Counted from the first letter of the stretch, positions 1 to 8,066 are shown. The stretch: 18,617 bases of DNA from G021776435 sp046756245 (GCA_046756245.1 JBHHVZ010000054.1:1-18617); one strand, 5' to 3'. Numbers and translations: made by a program. Notes: a model not told the origin generated them from the sequence alone.

Positions 1-430
1 ATATTAACCGCGCGTTCGATTTCTGGACCGGCGATTGGGAGGTTTACAATCTAAAAGGCGAAAAAGCCGGAGAGAATTCGATCACGATCGAAGAAAACGG
101 CTGCCTGTTGGTCGAACGCTGGAAAGGATCAGGCGGCGGCACGGGCCAGAGCTATAATTTTGTCGACCTGGCGACCGGCGAGTGGCGGCAGGTCTGGGTG
201 AGCGCCGGCGCGACGATCGATTATTCCGGCGGCCTGAATGAGGAAGGCGCAATGGTTCTTGAAGGCGAGATTTCCTATCGAAACGGAAAAAAGCGCCGTT
301 TCGCGGAACCTGGACGCTGCAGGATGACGGCTCTGTGCGCCAGTATTTTCAGGAATATAACGCCGAAAAAGATGCGTGGGCGGACTGGTTTACGGGCATT
401 TACAGGAGGAAAGAAATCGCCGGCGATTGA
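1..430 (+). pseudogene. 3' part of an unrecognised gene, frameshifted at a poly-A run
   Basis: The gene enters from the left edge; its start is outside the window. Reading from base 3 gives a protein beginning FDFWTGDWEVYN after four residues, with aromatic and Gly-rich beta-strand-like segments (GGGTGQSYNF, EWRQVWVSAGATIDYSGG). This looks like a small beta-barrel or lipocalin-like domain, but I cannot name the family. After residues RNGKK near base 293 the open frame turns into an implausible Arg-rich tail that stops at 485. The -1 frame instead continues sensibly as FRGTWTLQDDGSVRQYFQEY and ADWFTGIYRRK and stops at 428-430. The two frames join at A AAA AAG (287-293). Options are a real frameshift mutation, one missing A in the sequence, or ribosomal or polymerase slippage. 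Both the frame break and the better continuation are seen directly; the function is unknown. Confidence 0.6.
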
Positions 431-503
431 TTTGGAACGAATTTACAATAGGTCCGCGATTGGCGCGCGCATAACATCCGTGTAACGCGCAACTAACGAA
501 AGC

Positions 504-1115
504 ATGCACGAAATTCTTCATTTCGCTCTCGCCATGACCGGCGAACGGCCTGTAGAGATTACGGCGGTAATCCTTGGGCTGATTAATATAACCCTGCTCA
601 TTCGCCGCAACATTTGGAACTATCCCTTCGGCATCGTCATGGTCAGTCTTTATGCGTGGATCTTTTACGGTGCGAAACTCTATAGCGACGTGTTGCTGCA
701 GGGCTTCTTTTTCGTCGTGCAGTTTTACGGCTGGTATTACTGGCTGAAAGGGCGCGGCGGCGACGGCCGCGTCATTGTCGAGCGCCTGACGAAAGGTCAG
801 GCGCTCGGCTATGCCGGCGTTGCAGTCGCCGGCGTCGCGGCGCTTGGAACCGTCATGGGCCGCTTCACCGACGCAGCGTTTCCCTACTGGGATGCATCCA
901 TCGCAGTCCTGAGCGTCATAGCGCAGATCCTGCTGGCGCGGCGGCGTCTCGAGAACTGGATCCTGTGGATCACCGTCGACGTGCTCGCGATCGGTCTCTA
1001 CTGGGTCAAGGGGTTGCACCCGACGGCGGCGCTTTATCTGCTCTTTCTCATATTATCCGGCGTCGGATTCCTGACATGGCTTAACGCCTGGCGAAACGGC
1101 GAGGCCGTTTCATGA
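504..1115 (+). CDS. pnuC: PnuC-family vitamin-precursor transporter
   Basis: A 203-residue inner-membrane protein with six to seven hydrophobic segments. It carries the PnuC signature: aromatic-rich YPFGIVMVSLYAWIFYGAKL, then DVLLQGFFFVVQFYGWYYW, and late in the protein NWILWITVDVLAIGLYW. PnuC proteins move nicotinamide riboside by facilitated diffusion for NAD salvage, trapped by phosphorylation inside the cell; close relatives (PnuT, PnuX) carry thiamine or riboflavin. No NadR/kinase partner lies next to it, so the substrate cannot be fixed from context; a thiamine gene (thiD) is 4 kb away on the other strand, which is weak evidence at best. The ATG at 504 has only a poor ribosome site (ACGAAAG). 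The gene ends 5 bases before the serA stop on the opposite strand. Confidence 0.9.
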   Translation: MHEILHFALAMTGERPVEITAVILGLINITLLIRRNIWNYPFGIVMVSLYAWIFYGAKLYSDVLLQGFFFVVQFYGWYYWLKGRGGDGRVIVERLTKGQALGYAGVAVAGVAALGTVMGRFTDAAFPYWDASIAVLSVIAQILLARRRLENWILWITVDVLAIGLYWVKGLHPTAALYLLFLILSGVGFLTWLNAWRNGEAVS

Positions 1116-1120
1116 CGCCG

Positions 1121-2701
1121 CTAGAACGACAGCGCCTTTGCCTGGGTGACGTGCGGCAGCGCGCGGACCTTTTCGAGCACCGCTTCGCTAACCGGCTCGT
1201 CAACCGCCACAAGCGCGATAGCGTCGCCGCCGGGGCCCGAGCGGCCGAGATTGAACGTTGCGATATTAAGCCCGGCCTCGCCCAGCGTGACGCCGAGATT
1301 GCCGATAAATCCAGGCTTGTCGTCATTGGTCGTGTAAAGCATATGAGGCGCGAATCCGGCTTCCATTTCGACGCCTTTGATCTCGACGATTTTGGGCGCG
1401 GGGCCGAATAACGCGCCTGAGACGGAACGATGCTGGCGTTCGGTTACGATCCGCAGCCGGATGACGCTTTCATAGCTGTTGGCGTCGTCGCGATAGGTCT
1501 CGGCGATGGCGACGCCGCGCTCCTTTGCAATCAACGGCGCGTTGACGACGTTCACGTCCTCAAGCATGGGTTTCAAAACTCCCGCGACAGCCGCCGCCGT
1601 CAACGGCTTCGTGTTCAGTTTCGCCACGCCGCCGGCATAGACCACTTCGATCGCCCTGATGCTCGTTTCGGTAAGCTGGCCGGCGAACAGGCCGAGATTC
1701 TCCGCCAGCGTAATGAACGGGCGCAGGCGCGGCGCCTCCTCAGCCGTAATCGAAGGCATGTTGAGCGCATTCGCCACCGCACCGCGAGTCAGATAGTCCG
1801 CCATTTGTTCGGCGATCTGTATGGCGACGTTCTCCTGCGCCTCGCGCGTCGATGCGCCGAGATGCGGGGTCGCTACGACCCGGGGATCGCCGAACAGCTT
1901 GTGCTCGGTCACGGGTTCGCTCGCGAAAACGTCGACGCCGGCGCCCGCGACGCGGCCGTCGTCCAGCGCGTCCTTAAGAGCGTCTTCATCGACAAGACCC
2001 CCGCGCGCGCAGTTAATTATGAATACGCCTTTCTTCGTCCTCGCAATGTTTTCCCTGCTCAGAATATTCCTTGTCTGATCGGTTAGCGGCGCGTGCAGAG
2101 AGATGATGTCGGCGCGTCTTAGCAGGGAATCGAGCTCGACTTTTTCCACGCCGAGCTCCACCGCGCGCTGGGCGGTCAAAAATGGATCATAAGCAATCAC
2201 GCGCATCTTCAGGCCGGTTGCACGGTCGGCGACGATGGATCCGATATTGCCGCAGCCGATAATCCCGAGCGTTTTTCCGTAAAGTTCGAATCCCATGAAT
2301 TTCGACTTCTCCCACTTGCCGGCGTGGGTCGACTCATTGGCCTGAGGTATTTTGCGCACCAGGGAGAATATCATCGCGATGGCGTGTTCGGCTGTCGTGA
2401 TCGCGTTCCCATAGGGCGTGTTCATCACGACGACGCCCGCCGCCGTGGCGGCGGGAATGTCGATATTGTCGACGCCGATGCCGGCGCGCCCGATCACTTT
2501 AAGCTTGGCGCCCGCCGCAATTACTTCCGCAGTCGCCTTGGTGACAGAGCGCACAGCGAGACCGTCATAGTCTCCGATAACGCGGAGAAGCTTGTCGGGA
2601 TCCTTTCCGAGGTCTGGTTCGTAATCGACGTCGACGCCGCGGTCCCTGAAGAGAGTTGCGGACGATTCGCTCAGGGCGTCGGAAATTAGAACTTTAGGCA
2701 T
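1121..2701 (-). CDS. serA: D-3-phosphoglycerate dehydrogenase
   Basis: SerA oxidises 3-phosphoglycerate to 3-phosphohydroxypyruvate with NAD, the first step of serine synthesis in the cytoplasm. At 526 residues it is the long form: catalytic and nucleotide-binding domains (about 1-310), an intervening ASB-type domain, and a C-terminal ACT domain (about 455-526) that in characterised enzymes senses serine. Visible motifs are the dinucleotide loop GIIGCGNIG (146-154), CARGGLVDE with the substrate Arg at 233, the SEP Glu at 262 and the catalytic His in TPHLGAST at 280. Start ATG 2701 has GGAG eight bases upstream. It lies 38 bases downstream of serC with no terminator between them, so the two are almost certainly one operon giving consecutive enzymes of the pathway. 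Confidence 0.97.
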   Translation of the reverse strand: MPKVLISDALSESSATLFRDRGVDVDYEPDLGKDPDKLLRVIGDYDGLAVRSVTKATAEVIAAGAKLKVIGRAGIGVDNIDIPAATAAGVVVMNTPYGNAITTAEHAIAMIFSLVRKIPQANESTHAGKWEKSKFMGFELYGKTLGIIGCGNIGSIVADRATGLKMRVIAYDPFLTAQRAVELGVEKVELDSLLRRADIISLHAPLTDQTRNILSRENIARTKKGVFIINCARGGLVDEDALKDALDDGRVAGAGVDVFASEPVTEHKLFGDPRVVATPHLGASTREAQENVAIQIAEQMADYLTRGAVANALNMPSITAEEAPRLRPFITLAENLGLFAGQLTETSIRAIEVVYAGGVAKLNTKPLTAAAVAGVLKPMLEDVNVVNAPLIAKERGVAIAETYRDDANSYESVIRLRIVTERQHRSVSGALFGPAPKIVEIKGVEMEAGFAPHMLYTTNDDKPGFIGNLGVTLGEAGLNIATFNLGRSGPGGDAIALVAVDEPVSEAVLEKVRALPHVTQAKALSF

Positions 2702-2739
2702 GGGGTTCTCCGGCGTTCAGAAAAAGGGAAACGGGAAGG

Positions 2740-3900
2740 TCAGGAGAGGTCGGTTTTCGCCTGCTCAAAGGACCAGTCGAGCCATGGGCAAAGCGCGTCA
2801 ATGTCGCTGCGTTCAACCGTTGCGCCGCACCAGATGCGCAAGCCCGGCGGCGCGTCGCGATACCCGCCAATGTCAAATGCAGCTTCTTCGGCGCCCAAAA
2901 GCGCTTCCATGCGTTTAACGAACTTGCGTTGCGCTTCTTCGTCAAGCGCCGTGAAATCAGCCTCGACGATTTTGAGGCATACGGAGGTGTTTGACCGAAA
3001 AGCGGCGTCGGCGCAGAGAAAATCCACCCAATCGCGCGTCTCGACCCAAGACGAAAGCGCGGTGAGATTATCGTCGGCGCGCCTGATGAGCGCATCAAGG
3101 CCGCCCTGTTTCGAACCCCATTTCAACGCGTCGATGTAATCTTCGACGCACAGCATGGACGGCGTGTTTATGGTTGATCCTTCAAAGATTCCTTCGTTCA
3201 GTTTTCCGCCCTTGGTGAGACGAAAGATCTTGGGCATCGGTCGCGGCGGCGTATAACTTTCAAGCCGTTCGACCGCGCGCGGGCCGAGTATGAGCACGCC
3301 GTGGGCTGCCTCGCCGCCCAACACTTTCTGCCAGGAGAACGTGACGACATCGAGCTTCGGCCAATCCATCCGCTGTGCGAACGCCGCCGAAGTGGCGTCG
3401 CAGATGACGATTCCTTCGCGATCGGCGACGATCCAGTCGGCGTTCGGGACGCGCACGCCGGAGGTCGTGCCGTTCCAGGTAAAGACAACATCATGAGCGG
3501 GGTCGACCGCCTCGAGGTCTGCAATTTCGCCATAAGGCGCGTCGAGAACGCGCGTCTTAAGGTCAAGTTGTTTGACGGCGTCCGTCACCCAACCCTGACC
3601 GAAGCTCTCCCAGGCGAGCATGTCGGCGGGCCGCTCGCCTAGCATCGACCACATCGCCATCTCGACCGCGCCGGTGTCGGACGCAGGGACGATCCCAATG
3701 CGATAATCATCAGGAACTTCAAGCAGCGCACGCGTGCGGTCGATTGCTTCCTTCAACCGCGCACTGCCGATTTTAGAACGGTGCGAGCGTCCGAGCGCCG
3801 AGATTGAAAAGTTGTCGGACGACCATCCCGGGCGCTTGGCGCAGGGGCCCGACGAAAAAAAAGGGCGCGCTGGCCGCGTCGCCGGTTTCGGTGTCGTCAT
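2740..3900 (-). CDS. serC: Phosphoserine aminotransferase
   Basis: SerC is the PLP-dependent enzyme that converts 3-phosphohydroxypyruvate and glutamate to phosphoserine, the second step of serine synthesis; it also serves pyridoxal phosphate synthesis in some bacteria. The 386-residue product has FFSSGPCAKRPGW at the N terminus, SDTGAVEMAMWSML in the cofactor phosphate region, WNGTTSGVR, the ICDATSAAF aspartate region, and SWQKVLGGEAAHG, whose Lys192 should bind PLP. GSTINTPSML completes the pattern. This is the form common in Alphaproteobacteria and some other groups rather than the E. coli-length enzyme of about 362 residues. The start ATG 3900 follows GGGAG at seven bases, and that ribosome site lies inside a leader hairpin (3910-3927). 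serA follows in the same operon. Confidence 0.96.
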   Translation of the reverse strand: MTTPKPATRPARPFFSSGPCAKRPGWSSDNFSISALGRSHRSKIGSARLKEAIDRTRALLEVPDDYRIGIVPASDTGAVEMAMWSMLGERPADMLAWESFGQGWVTDAVKQLDLKTRVLDAPYGEIADLEAVDPAHDVVFTWNGTTSGVRVPNADWIVADREGIVICDATSAAFAQRMDWPKLDVVTFSWQKVLGGEAAHGVLILGPRAVERLESYTPPRPMPKIFRLTKGGKLNEGIFEGSTINTPSMLCVEDYIDALKWGSKQGGLDALIRRADDNLTALSSWVETRDWVDFLCADAAFRSNTSVCLKIVEADFTALDEEAQRKFVKRMEALLGAEEAAFDIGGYRDAPPGLRIWCGATVERSDIDALCPWLDWSFEQAKTDLS

Positions 3901-3954
3901 TTATGTACTCCCATCCTTCCAGATGGGTCGCGCCTCGTTGGGGAGGCGTGGCCC
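3901..3954 (-). promoter_or_regulatory. serC leader RNA (serC-element-like), two hairpins over the ribosome site
   Basis: The roughly 54-nt leader of serC can form two hairpins. The upstream one has arms CGCCTC and GAGGCG (3943-3948 with 3931-3936). The second has arms CCCATC and GATGGG (3922-3927 with 3910-3915), and its 3' arm runs into the GGGAG ribosome site at 3908-3912. The CCTCCCC segment of hairpin 1 (3940-3946) is also complementary to that GGGAG, so an alternative fold could mask translation. A conserved serC RNA motif upstream of serC operons is established for Alphaproteobacteria; position and architecture fit it, but I could not run a covariance search. The ligand, if there is one, is unknown. 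Confidence 0.6.
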
Positions 3955-3960
3955 GCGTTT

Positions 3961-3989
3961 CTTCTGCGCTTGAGCGAGCACGCCGTCAA
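3961..3989 (-). promoter_or_regulatory. Candidate promoter of serC-serA
   Basis: On the minus strand TTGACG (3984-3989) is followed after 17 bases by CAGAAG (3961-3966), a weak -10. It lies between the phzF terminator and the structured leader and would start transcription near 3954, just before the first hairpin. The -35 and spacing are good; the -10 matches only three of six consensus bases. Confidence 0.35.
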
Positions 3990-3999
3990 GCCAAAATCC

Positions 4000-4035
4000 A
4001 AAAACGCAAGCACCTGCCGAAATGGCAGATTCTTG
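4000..4035 (-). terminator. Rho-independent terminator after the phzF-like gene
   Basis: On the minus strand, just past the phzF stop, CAAGAATCTGCC (4024-4035) pairs with GGCAGGTGCTTG (4007-4018) around a five-base loop, with one internal mismatch and one G-U pair, and is followed by CG and five T (4000-4004). It separates phzF from serC transcription. Confidence 0.7.
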
Positions 4036-4044
4036 CCGCCTCGC

Positions 4045-4851
4045 TCAAACGACGATCCGTCCGCGGAGATAGGTGACGGCGGCGCCGGTCAGTTCAACGC
4101 GGTCGCCGGCAACGCGACAGCCGACAAAACCGCCGCGCGCCGACGCCTGAAACGCATTGAGGGCGTCCTTCCCGAGCCGCTCGGCCCAGTACGGCGCCAG
4201 CGTGCAATGCGCCGATCCGGTCACCGGGTCTTCCGGGATGCCGGCCGTCGGCGCGAAGAAGCGGGAGACGAAGTCGTATTCGCCCTCGCCCGGCGCTGTA
4301 ACGATGACGGAGTCGCCGACGCCGTTTTCAGGCCGCGAGAGCGTAATCAATTCGTGCATGTCCGGATTCAGTCCCCGCAAGGTTGTCTCGTCGTCATAAA
4401 CGGCGAGAAGATATTGCCCGCGCAGGACGGCGGCCGGCGCCGCGCCAAGCGCAGCGGCGAGATTGACTGGCGCAACGGTTTCGACCGGCGGATCGGCTGG
4501 AAAGTCCATTACGTAATCGGCGCCGTCGCGCGCGACCGTCAGTTCGCCGGAAAGCGTCTCGAATTTCAGCGCATCGACTTCTTCACCTAGCTCCGTATAG
4601 AGAATATGTGCGCTAGCGAGCGTTGCGTGGCCGCAGAGCGGCACCTCATAGCCAGGCGTAAACCAGCGCAGATGATACCGTCCATCGCCTTGCCTGATAA
4701 AATAGGCGGTTTCGGAAAGATTGTTCTCGACCGCAATGGCTTGCAGCGCCTCGTCGGGCAGCCAGTCGCGCAAGGGAATGACGGCGGCGGGGTTGCCAGC
4801 GAAAAGGCGATCGGCGAACGCATCTACCTGGTACAAATCAAGTTCCGGCAT
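4045..4851 (-). CDS. PhzF-family isomerase
   Basis: A 268-residue member of the PhzF/diaminopimelate-epimerase-like fold, which has two similar halves facing a central active site. Family marks are visible: QVDAFADRLFAGNPAAV at the N terminus, LSETAYF with the catalytic Glu47, PLCGHATLASAH with His75, and DPVTGSAHCTLAPYW in the second half. PhzF itself isomerises an anthranilate-derived intermediate in phenazine synthesis, but most genomic members lie outside any phenazine cluster and have unknown substrates. No other phenazine gene is present here, so phenazine synthesis should not be inferred. It is 105 bases downstream of thiD on the same strand and ends in its own terminator; it could be the last gene of that transcript or a separate unit. 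Confidence 0.9.
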   Translation of the reverse strand: MPELDLYQVDAFADRLFAGNPAAVIPLRDWLPDEALQAIAVENNLSETAYFIRQGDGRYHLRWFTPGYEVPLCGHATLASAHILYTELGEEVDALKFETLSGELTVARDGADYVMDFPADPPVETVAPVNLAAALGAAPAAVLRGQYLLAVYDDETTLRGLNPDMHELITLSRPENGVGDSVIVTAPGEGEYDFVSRFFAPTAGIPEDPVTGSAHCTLAPYWAERLGKDALNAFQASARGGFVGCRVAGDRVELTGAAVTYLRGRIVV

Positions 4852-4956
4852 GTCGTAGTTCCGCTAAAGGCTGAGCGTGCGGTTTTCATCGCTCGTGACT
4901 TCTGTCACCTAGGCGTCAGAGCACGAGCGTACAAACGAGAAATATTCGCCCGCTCC

Positions 4957-5763
4957 TCAGTTTTCCTCATGTACGGACAGCGTATGGGCGTGGTTGAGCA
5001 GCATGCCGCCCGCTCCATAATCGGGCGCCGTCTTGATCGCTTTCTGCACATAATCAATTGCGCGCTTGACCGCCGCCTGCAGCACAAGGCCTTGCGCGAT
5101 TCCGGTAGCGATCGCTGAAGCAAGCGTGCAGCCGGTGCCATGGGCGGCTCGGATATCGAGCCTCGGATTCGAGAAAACGCGGGCGCCTTCGGCGGTGACG
5201 AGCGCATCGTCAACCGTATCGCCGTCAATATGACCGCCCTTGACAAGCGCGGCGTCGGCGCCCGCCGCAACGAGCGCCTCGCCCGCCGCGATCAGTCCGT
5301 TGCGGCCTTTGACTTCAAGCCCCGTCAGCGCAGCAGCTTCTTCAGAATTCGGCGTCACAACAGCAGCGAGCGGAACAAGTTCATTCAGGATGACGTCGGC
5401 GACGCCCTCTCCGGCAAGCGGATCGCCGCTCGTCGCCGAGAGTACAGGATCAAGTATCAACGGCGTTTCTCGTGCAAACTCGCGAAGGAACAGGACAATC
5501 TCGAGAGCGGCGCTTTCCTCGCCGATCATGCCGATCTTGACGGCGTCGGCGCCGATGTCTTCGAGCGCTGCTGCGGCCTGCGCCCTGATCAGCGCCGGCT
5601 CGACAGGGTGAACGGCGGAAACGCCTAAAGTGTTCTGCACCGTGAGCGCGGTGATCGCGCTCGCTGCATAGCCGCCCAGCGCTGTAACTGTCTTTATATC
5701 GGCCTGCACGCCGGCGCCGCCCGACGGATCCGACCCCGCAATGATGAGAACGCGCCCTTTCAT
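4957..5763 (-). CDS. thiD: Hydroxymethylpyrimidine/phosphomethylpyrimidine kinase
   Basis: ThiD phosphorylates 4-amino-5-hydroxymethyl-2-methylpyrimidine twice to its pyrophosphate, the pyrimidine half of thiamine. The 268-residue ribokinase-fold protein opens with IIAGSDPSGGAGVQADIKT, carries ALTVQNT with the substrate-contacting Gln43, and ends the catalytic region with AAHGTGCTLASAIAT (GTGC at 209-212, the anion-hole and catalytic Cys region). DPVLSATSG and VTPNSEEAAALTG are further kinase motifs. The ATG at 5763 overlaps the glmM stop as ATGA, so translation is likely coupled to glmM although the pathways are unrelated. No other thiamine gene is in the window and I saw no TPP riboswitch upstream. 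Confidence 0.95.
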   Translation of the reverse strand: MKGRVLIIAGSDPSGGAGVQADIKTVTALGGYAASAITALTVQNTLGVSAVHPVEPALIRAQAAAALEDIGADAVKIGMIGEESAALEIVLFLREFARETPLILDPVLSATSGDPLAGEGVADVILNELVPLAAVVTPNSEEAAALTGLEVKGRNGLIAAGEALVAAGADAALVKGGHIDGDTVDDALVTAEGARVFSNPRLDIRAAHGTGCTLASAIATGIAQGLVLQAAVKRAIDYVQKAIKTAPDYGAGGMLLNHAHTLSVHEEN

Positions 5764-7145
5764 GACCGCGCCTTTTCCGCCGCCGTGCGAATATCGGCGA
5801 CGACGGTTTTGACGAGCTTCATGTCCTCGCCCTCGCCCATAATGCGCACGACGGGTTCGGTGCCCGATTTTCTTACGACAAGCCGGCCTTTCGTTCCGAG
5901 TTTTTCTTCGCCGGCCTTGATCGCCGCCTTGACGGCGTCGCGCTTGAGCGGATCGCCGCCAGTATAACGGACGTTTTCAAGGATCTGGGAAAGCGGATCG
6001 AAATTCGCGCAAACCTCGCTGACCTTGCGTTCGCGCCTGGCGACGACAGCGAGAACCTGCAGCGCCGTGACAAGGCCGTCGCCGGTCGTCGCATAATCGC
6101 TCAGGATGACATGGCCCGAAGGTTCGCCGCCTATATTCATTTCTTTCGCACGCATCGCCTCGACGACGTAGCGATCGCCCACCTGCGTGCGATAAAGTTC
6201 CAGCCCCTTGCCGGCGAGAAACTTCTCAAGCCCCATATTCGCCATGATCGTGGAAACGACGCCCCCGCCCTTGAGCGCGCCTGCTTTCTTCCAGGACAGC
6301 GCGATCAGGGCGAGAATCTGGTCGCCATCGACGATGCGGCCTTTTTCGTCGCAGATAATGACGCGATCGGCGTCGCCGTCGAGCGCGACGCCGATATCGG
6401 CGCGATATTCGAGCACCGCCTCGCACATGCGTTTGGGCGCGGTCGACCCGCATTGACGATTGATGTTGAAGCCGTTCGGTTCGACGCCGATGCTTTTGAC
6501 TTCGGCGCCGAGCTCCCACAAGACTGTCGGCGCAACCTTATAGGCGGCGCCGTTGGCGCAGTCGATGACAACGCGCAGCCCGTCAAGCGAAAGCTTGCGC
6601 GGAAACGTGTTCTTGGCGAATTCAATATAACGCGCGCCAGCGTCGTCGACGCGCTTGACGCGCCCGAGATCGGCCGGGGCGGCGAGACCTTCATCGCCTC
6701 CTTCGGCCATTAACCGTTCGATTTCTAGTTCGGTTTCATCCGACAGCTTGAACCCGTCGGGTCCGAAAAACTTCACACCATTGTCATGGTACGGATTATG
6801 CGAGGCTGAGATCATCACGCCGAGATCGGCGCGCAAAGACCGCGTCAGCATCGCCATCGCCGGCGTCGGCAAAGGACCGAGAAGGAAAACGTCCATGCCG
6901 GACGCCGCGAAGCCCGCCGTCAGCGCCGGTTCGATCGTATAGCCGGAAAGGCGCGTATCCTTGCCGATTACAACCCGATGGCGATGCGCGCCGTTTTTGA
7001 ACACGCGACCGACCGCCATGCCGAGGCGCAGAATCGCCTCCGGCGTCATCGGCCCCGCATTGGCGAGCCCGCGCACGCCGTCGGTGCCGAATATCTGACG
7101 CTCGTCAGCGCCCTTTTCGACCGGCGCGTCTTCATCCCCGCGCAT
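5760..7145 (-). CDS. glmM: Phosphoglucosamine mutase
   Basis: GlmM interconverts glucosamine-6-phosphate and glucosamine-1-phosphate on the route to UDP-GlcNAc for peptidoglycan and lipopolysaccharide. The alpha-D-phosphohexomutase architecture is complete: FGTDGVRG near residue 19, the phosphoserine loop ISASHNP with Ser115, the metal loop DGDADR (256-261), GGEPSGH in the sugar-binding domain, and RKSGTEPVVRIM in the C-terminal phosphate-binding domain. I chose ATG 7145 (461 residues) because GAGGAG lies about ten bases upstream; a TTG at 7163 would place that ribosome site inside the gene. Even so the protein has about 13 extra charged N-terminal residues compared with the usual start just before FGTDG, and no later start codon exists. 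It follows folP and overlaps thiD by four bases. Confidence 0.95.
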   Translation of the reverse strand: MRGDEDAPVEKGADERQIFGTDGVRGLANAGPMTPEAILRLGMAVGRVFKNGAHRHRVVIGKDTRLSGYTIEPALTAGFAASGMDVFLLGPLPTPAMAMLTRSLRADLGVMISASHNPYHDNGVKFFGPDGFKLSDETELEIERLMAEGGDEGLAAPADLGRVKRVDDAGARYIEFAKNTFPRKLSLDGLRVVIDCANGAAYKVAPTVLWELGAEVKSIGVEPNGFNINRQCGSTAPKRMCEAVLEYRADIGVALDGDADRVIICDEKGRIVDGDQILALIALSWKKAGALKGGGVVSTIMANMGLEKFLAGKGLELYRTQVGDRYVVEAMRAKEMNIGGEPSGHVILSDYATTGDGLVTALQVLAVVARRERKVSEVCANFDPLSQILENVRYTGGDPLKRDAVKAAIKAGEEKLGTKGRLVVRKSGTEPVVRIMGEGEDMKLVKTVVADIRTAAEKARS

Positions 7146-7210
7146 GGTTTGAACTCTCCTCAATCTCGGCCGCCCACTCTAGCACAGAGGCGCTCAAAAT
7201 GCCTTAACAC

Positions 7211-7231
7211 AAGCCCTTAACAGACGGGCTT
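7211..7231 (-). terminator. Weak hairpin at the folP stop codon
   Basis: AAGCCC and GGGCTT arms (7226-7231 with 7211-7216) with a nine-base loop form a hairpin that includes the end of folP. Only a broken T stretch (TTAAGGCATTTT) follows. It may attenuate rather than stop transcription into glmM. Confidence 0.2.
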
Positions 7232-8066
7232 AACGCAAGGATCGGGTCTTTTCTATGGCGTCAAAGACCGCGAGCGCCTGGCGGGTTTCGGCCACGTCAT
7301 GGACGCGAAAAATGGCCGCGCCCCGCCGCCAGCCGGAAAGCGCCGCTGCAAGCGAGCCGCCGAGGCGGCCTTTCGCAGGCCCGTCCCGGTCGAGCGCCGC
7401 AATGAAGCTCTTGCGCGAAGCGCCGAGCAGAACCGGCGGACCGATCGCTGCGAACCGATCGAGCGCGGCGACAAGCGCAAGGTTGTGTTCAAGCGTCTTT
7501 CCGAAGCCCACTCCCGGATCGATGATGAGCTTATCGCGCGCAATCCCGGCGGCGATGCAGGCCTCGATCCGGCCTTTCAGAAATGTGAGCACGTCTTCTA
7601 CCACGTTTTCATAGCGGGGATCGCGCTGCATCGTTTCGGGATCGCCCTGGGCGTGCATCAGGACGACGCCGCAGCCGAGCGCCGCGGCGGTCTCAATGCT
7701 GTCAGGCGCGTAGGTCAGCGCGGAAACATCGTTCCAGACGCCCGCGCCGGCGGCGACGGCGGCGCGCGCGGTTTCGGGTTTGCGCGTATCGACGGAAATC
7801 AGCGCATCCGTTTCTTGCGCCAGCCTTTCGATCACCGGCAATACGCGGGCGTGTTCCTCTTCGACGCTGACGGCCGCGGCGCCGGGCCGCGTCGACTCGC
7901 CTCCAATGTCGAGAATGTCGGCGCCGTCTTCGACAAGGCGCAAGCCGTGGGCGACGGCTTCGCCGGCGTCGGCGAATATGCCGCCGTCGGAAAAGCTGTC
8001 GGGCGTCACATTGACGACGCCCATGAGGGCGGGACGTTTTAACGTCCTCAAGTCAAAATCGCGCAT
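7230..8066 (-). CDS. folP: Dihydropteroate synthase
   Basis: FolP condenses p-aminobenzoate with dihydropterin pyrophosphate to dihydropteroate in folate synthesis; it is the sulfonamide target. The 278-residue TIM-barrel protein has MGVVNVTPDSFSDGG (15-29) forming the flexible loops, DIGGESTRPG (53-62), the pterin-site region WNDVSA, IDPGVGFGKTLEHN, GASRKSF, and RVHDV near the C terminus with Arg254 and His256. Start ATG 8066 is the only in-frame start before an upstream stop, yet it has no convincing ribosome site; a perfect AAGGAGG lies at 8106-8112, 39 bases upstream, in front of a short out-of-frame ORF. folP-glmM order is widely conserved, usually directly after ftsH; here a plus-strand module intervenes. 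Confidence 0.96.
   Translation of the reverse strand: MRDFDLRTLKRPALMGVVNVTPDSFSDGGIFADAGEAVAHGLRLVEDGADILDIGGESTRPGAAAVSVEEEHARVLPVIERLAQETDALISVDTRKPETARAAVAAGAGVWNDVSALTYAPDSIETAAALGCGVVLMHAQGDPETMQRDPRYENVVEDVLTFLKGRIEACIAAGIARDKLIIDPGVGFGKTLEHNLALVAALDRFAAIGPPVLLGASRKSFIAALDRDGPAKGRLGGSLAAALSGWRRGAAIFRVHDVAETRQALAVFDAIEKTRSLR

Noticed and set aside
390..1019. A 209-codon minus-strand frame over pnuC
   Set aside because: pnuC has a clear family signature on the plus strand; the antisense product has none.
4045..4851. Phenazine biosynthesis suggested by the PhzF-like gene
   Set aside because: No other phz gene is present, and PhzF-like proteins are widespread outside phenazine producers.
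4890..4929. Inverted repeat CGCTCGTG/CACGAGCG between thiD and phzF
   Set aside because: The arms are 24 bases apart and no T-run follows on either strand, so I do not call it a terminator; an operator role has no support.
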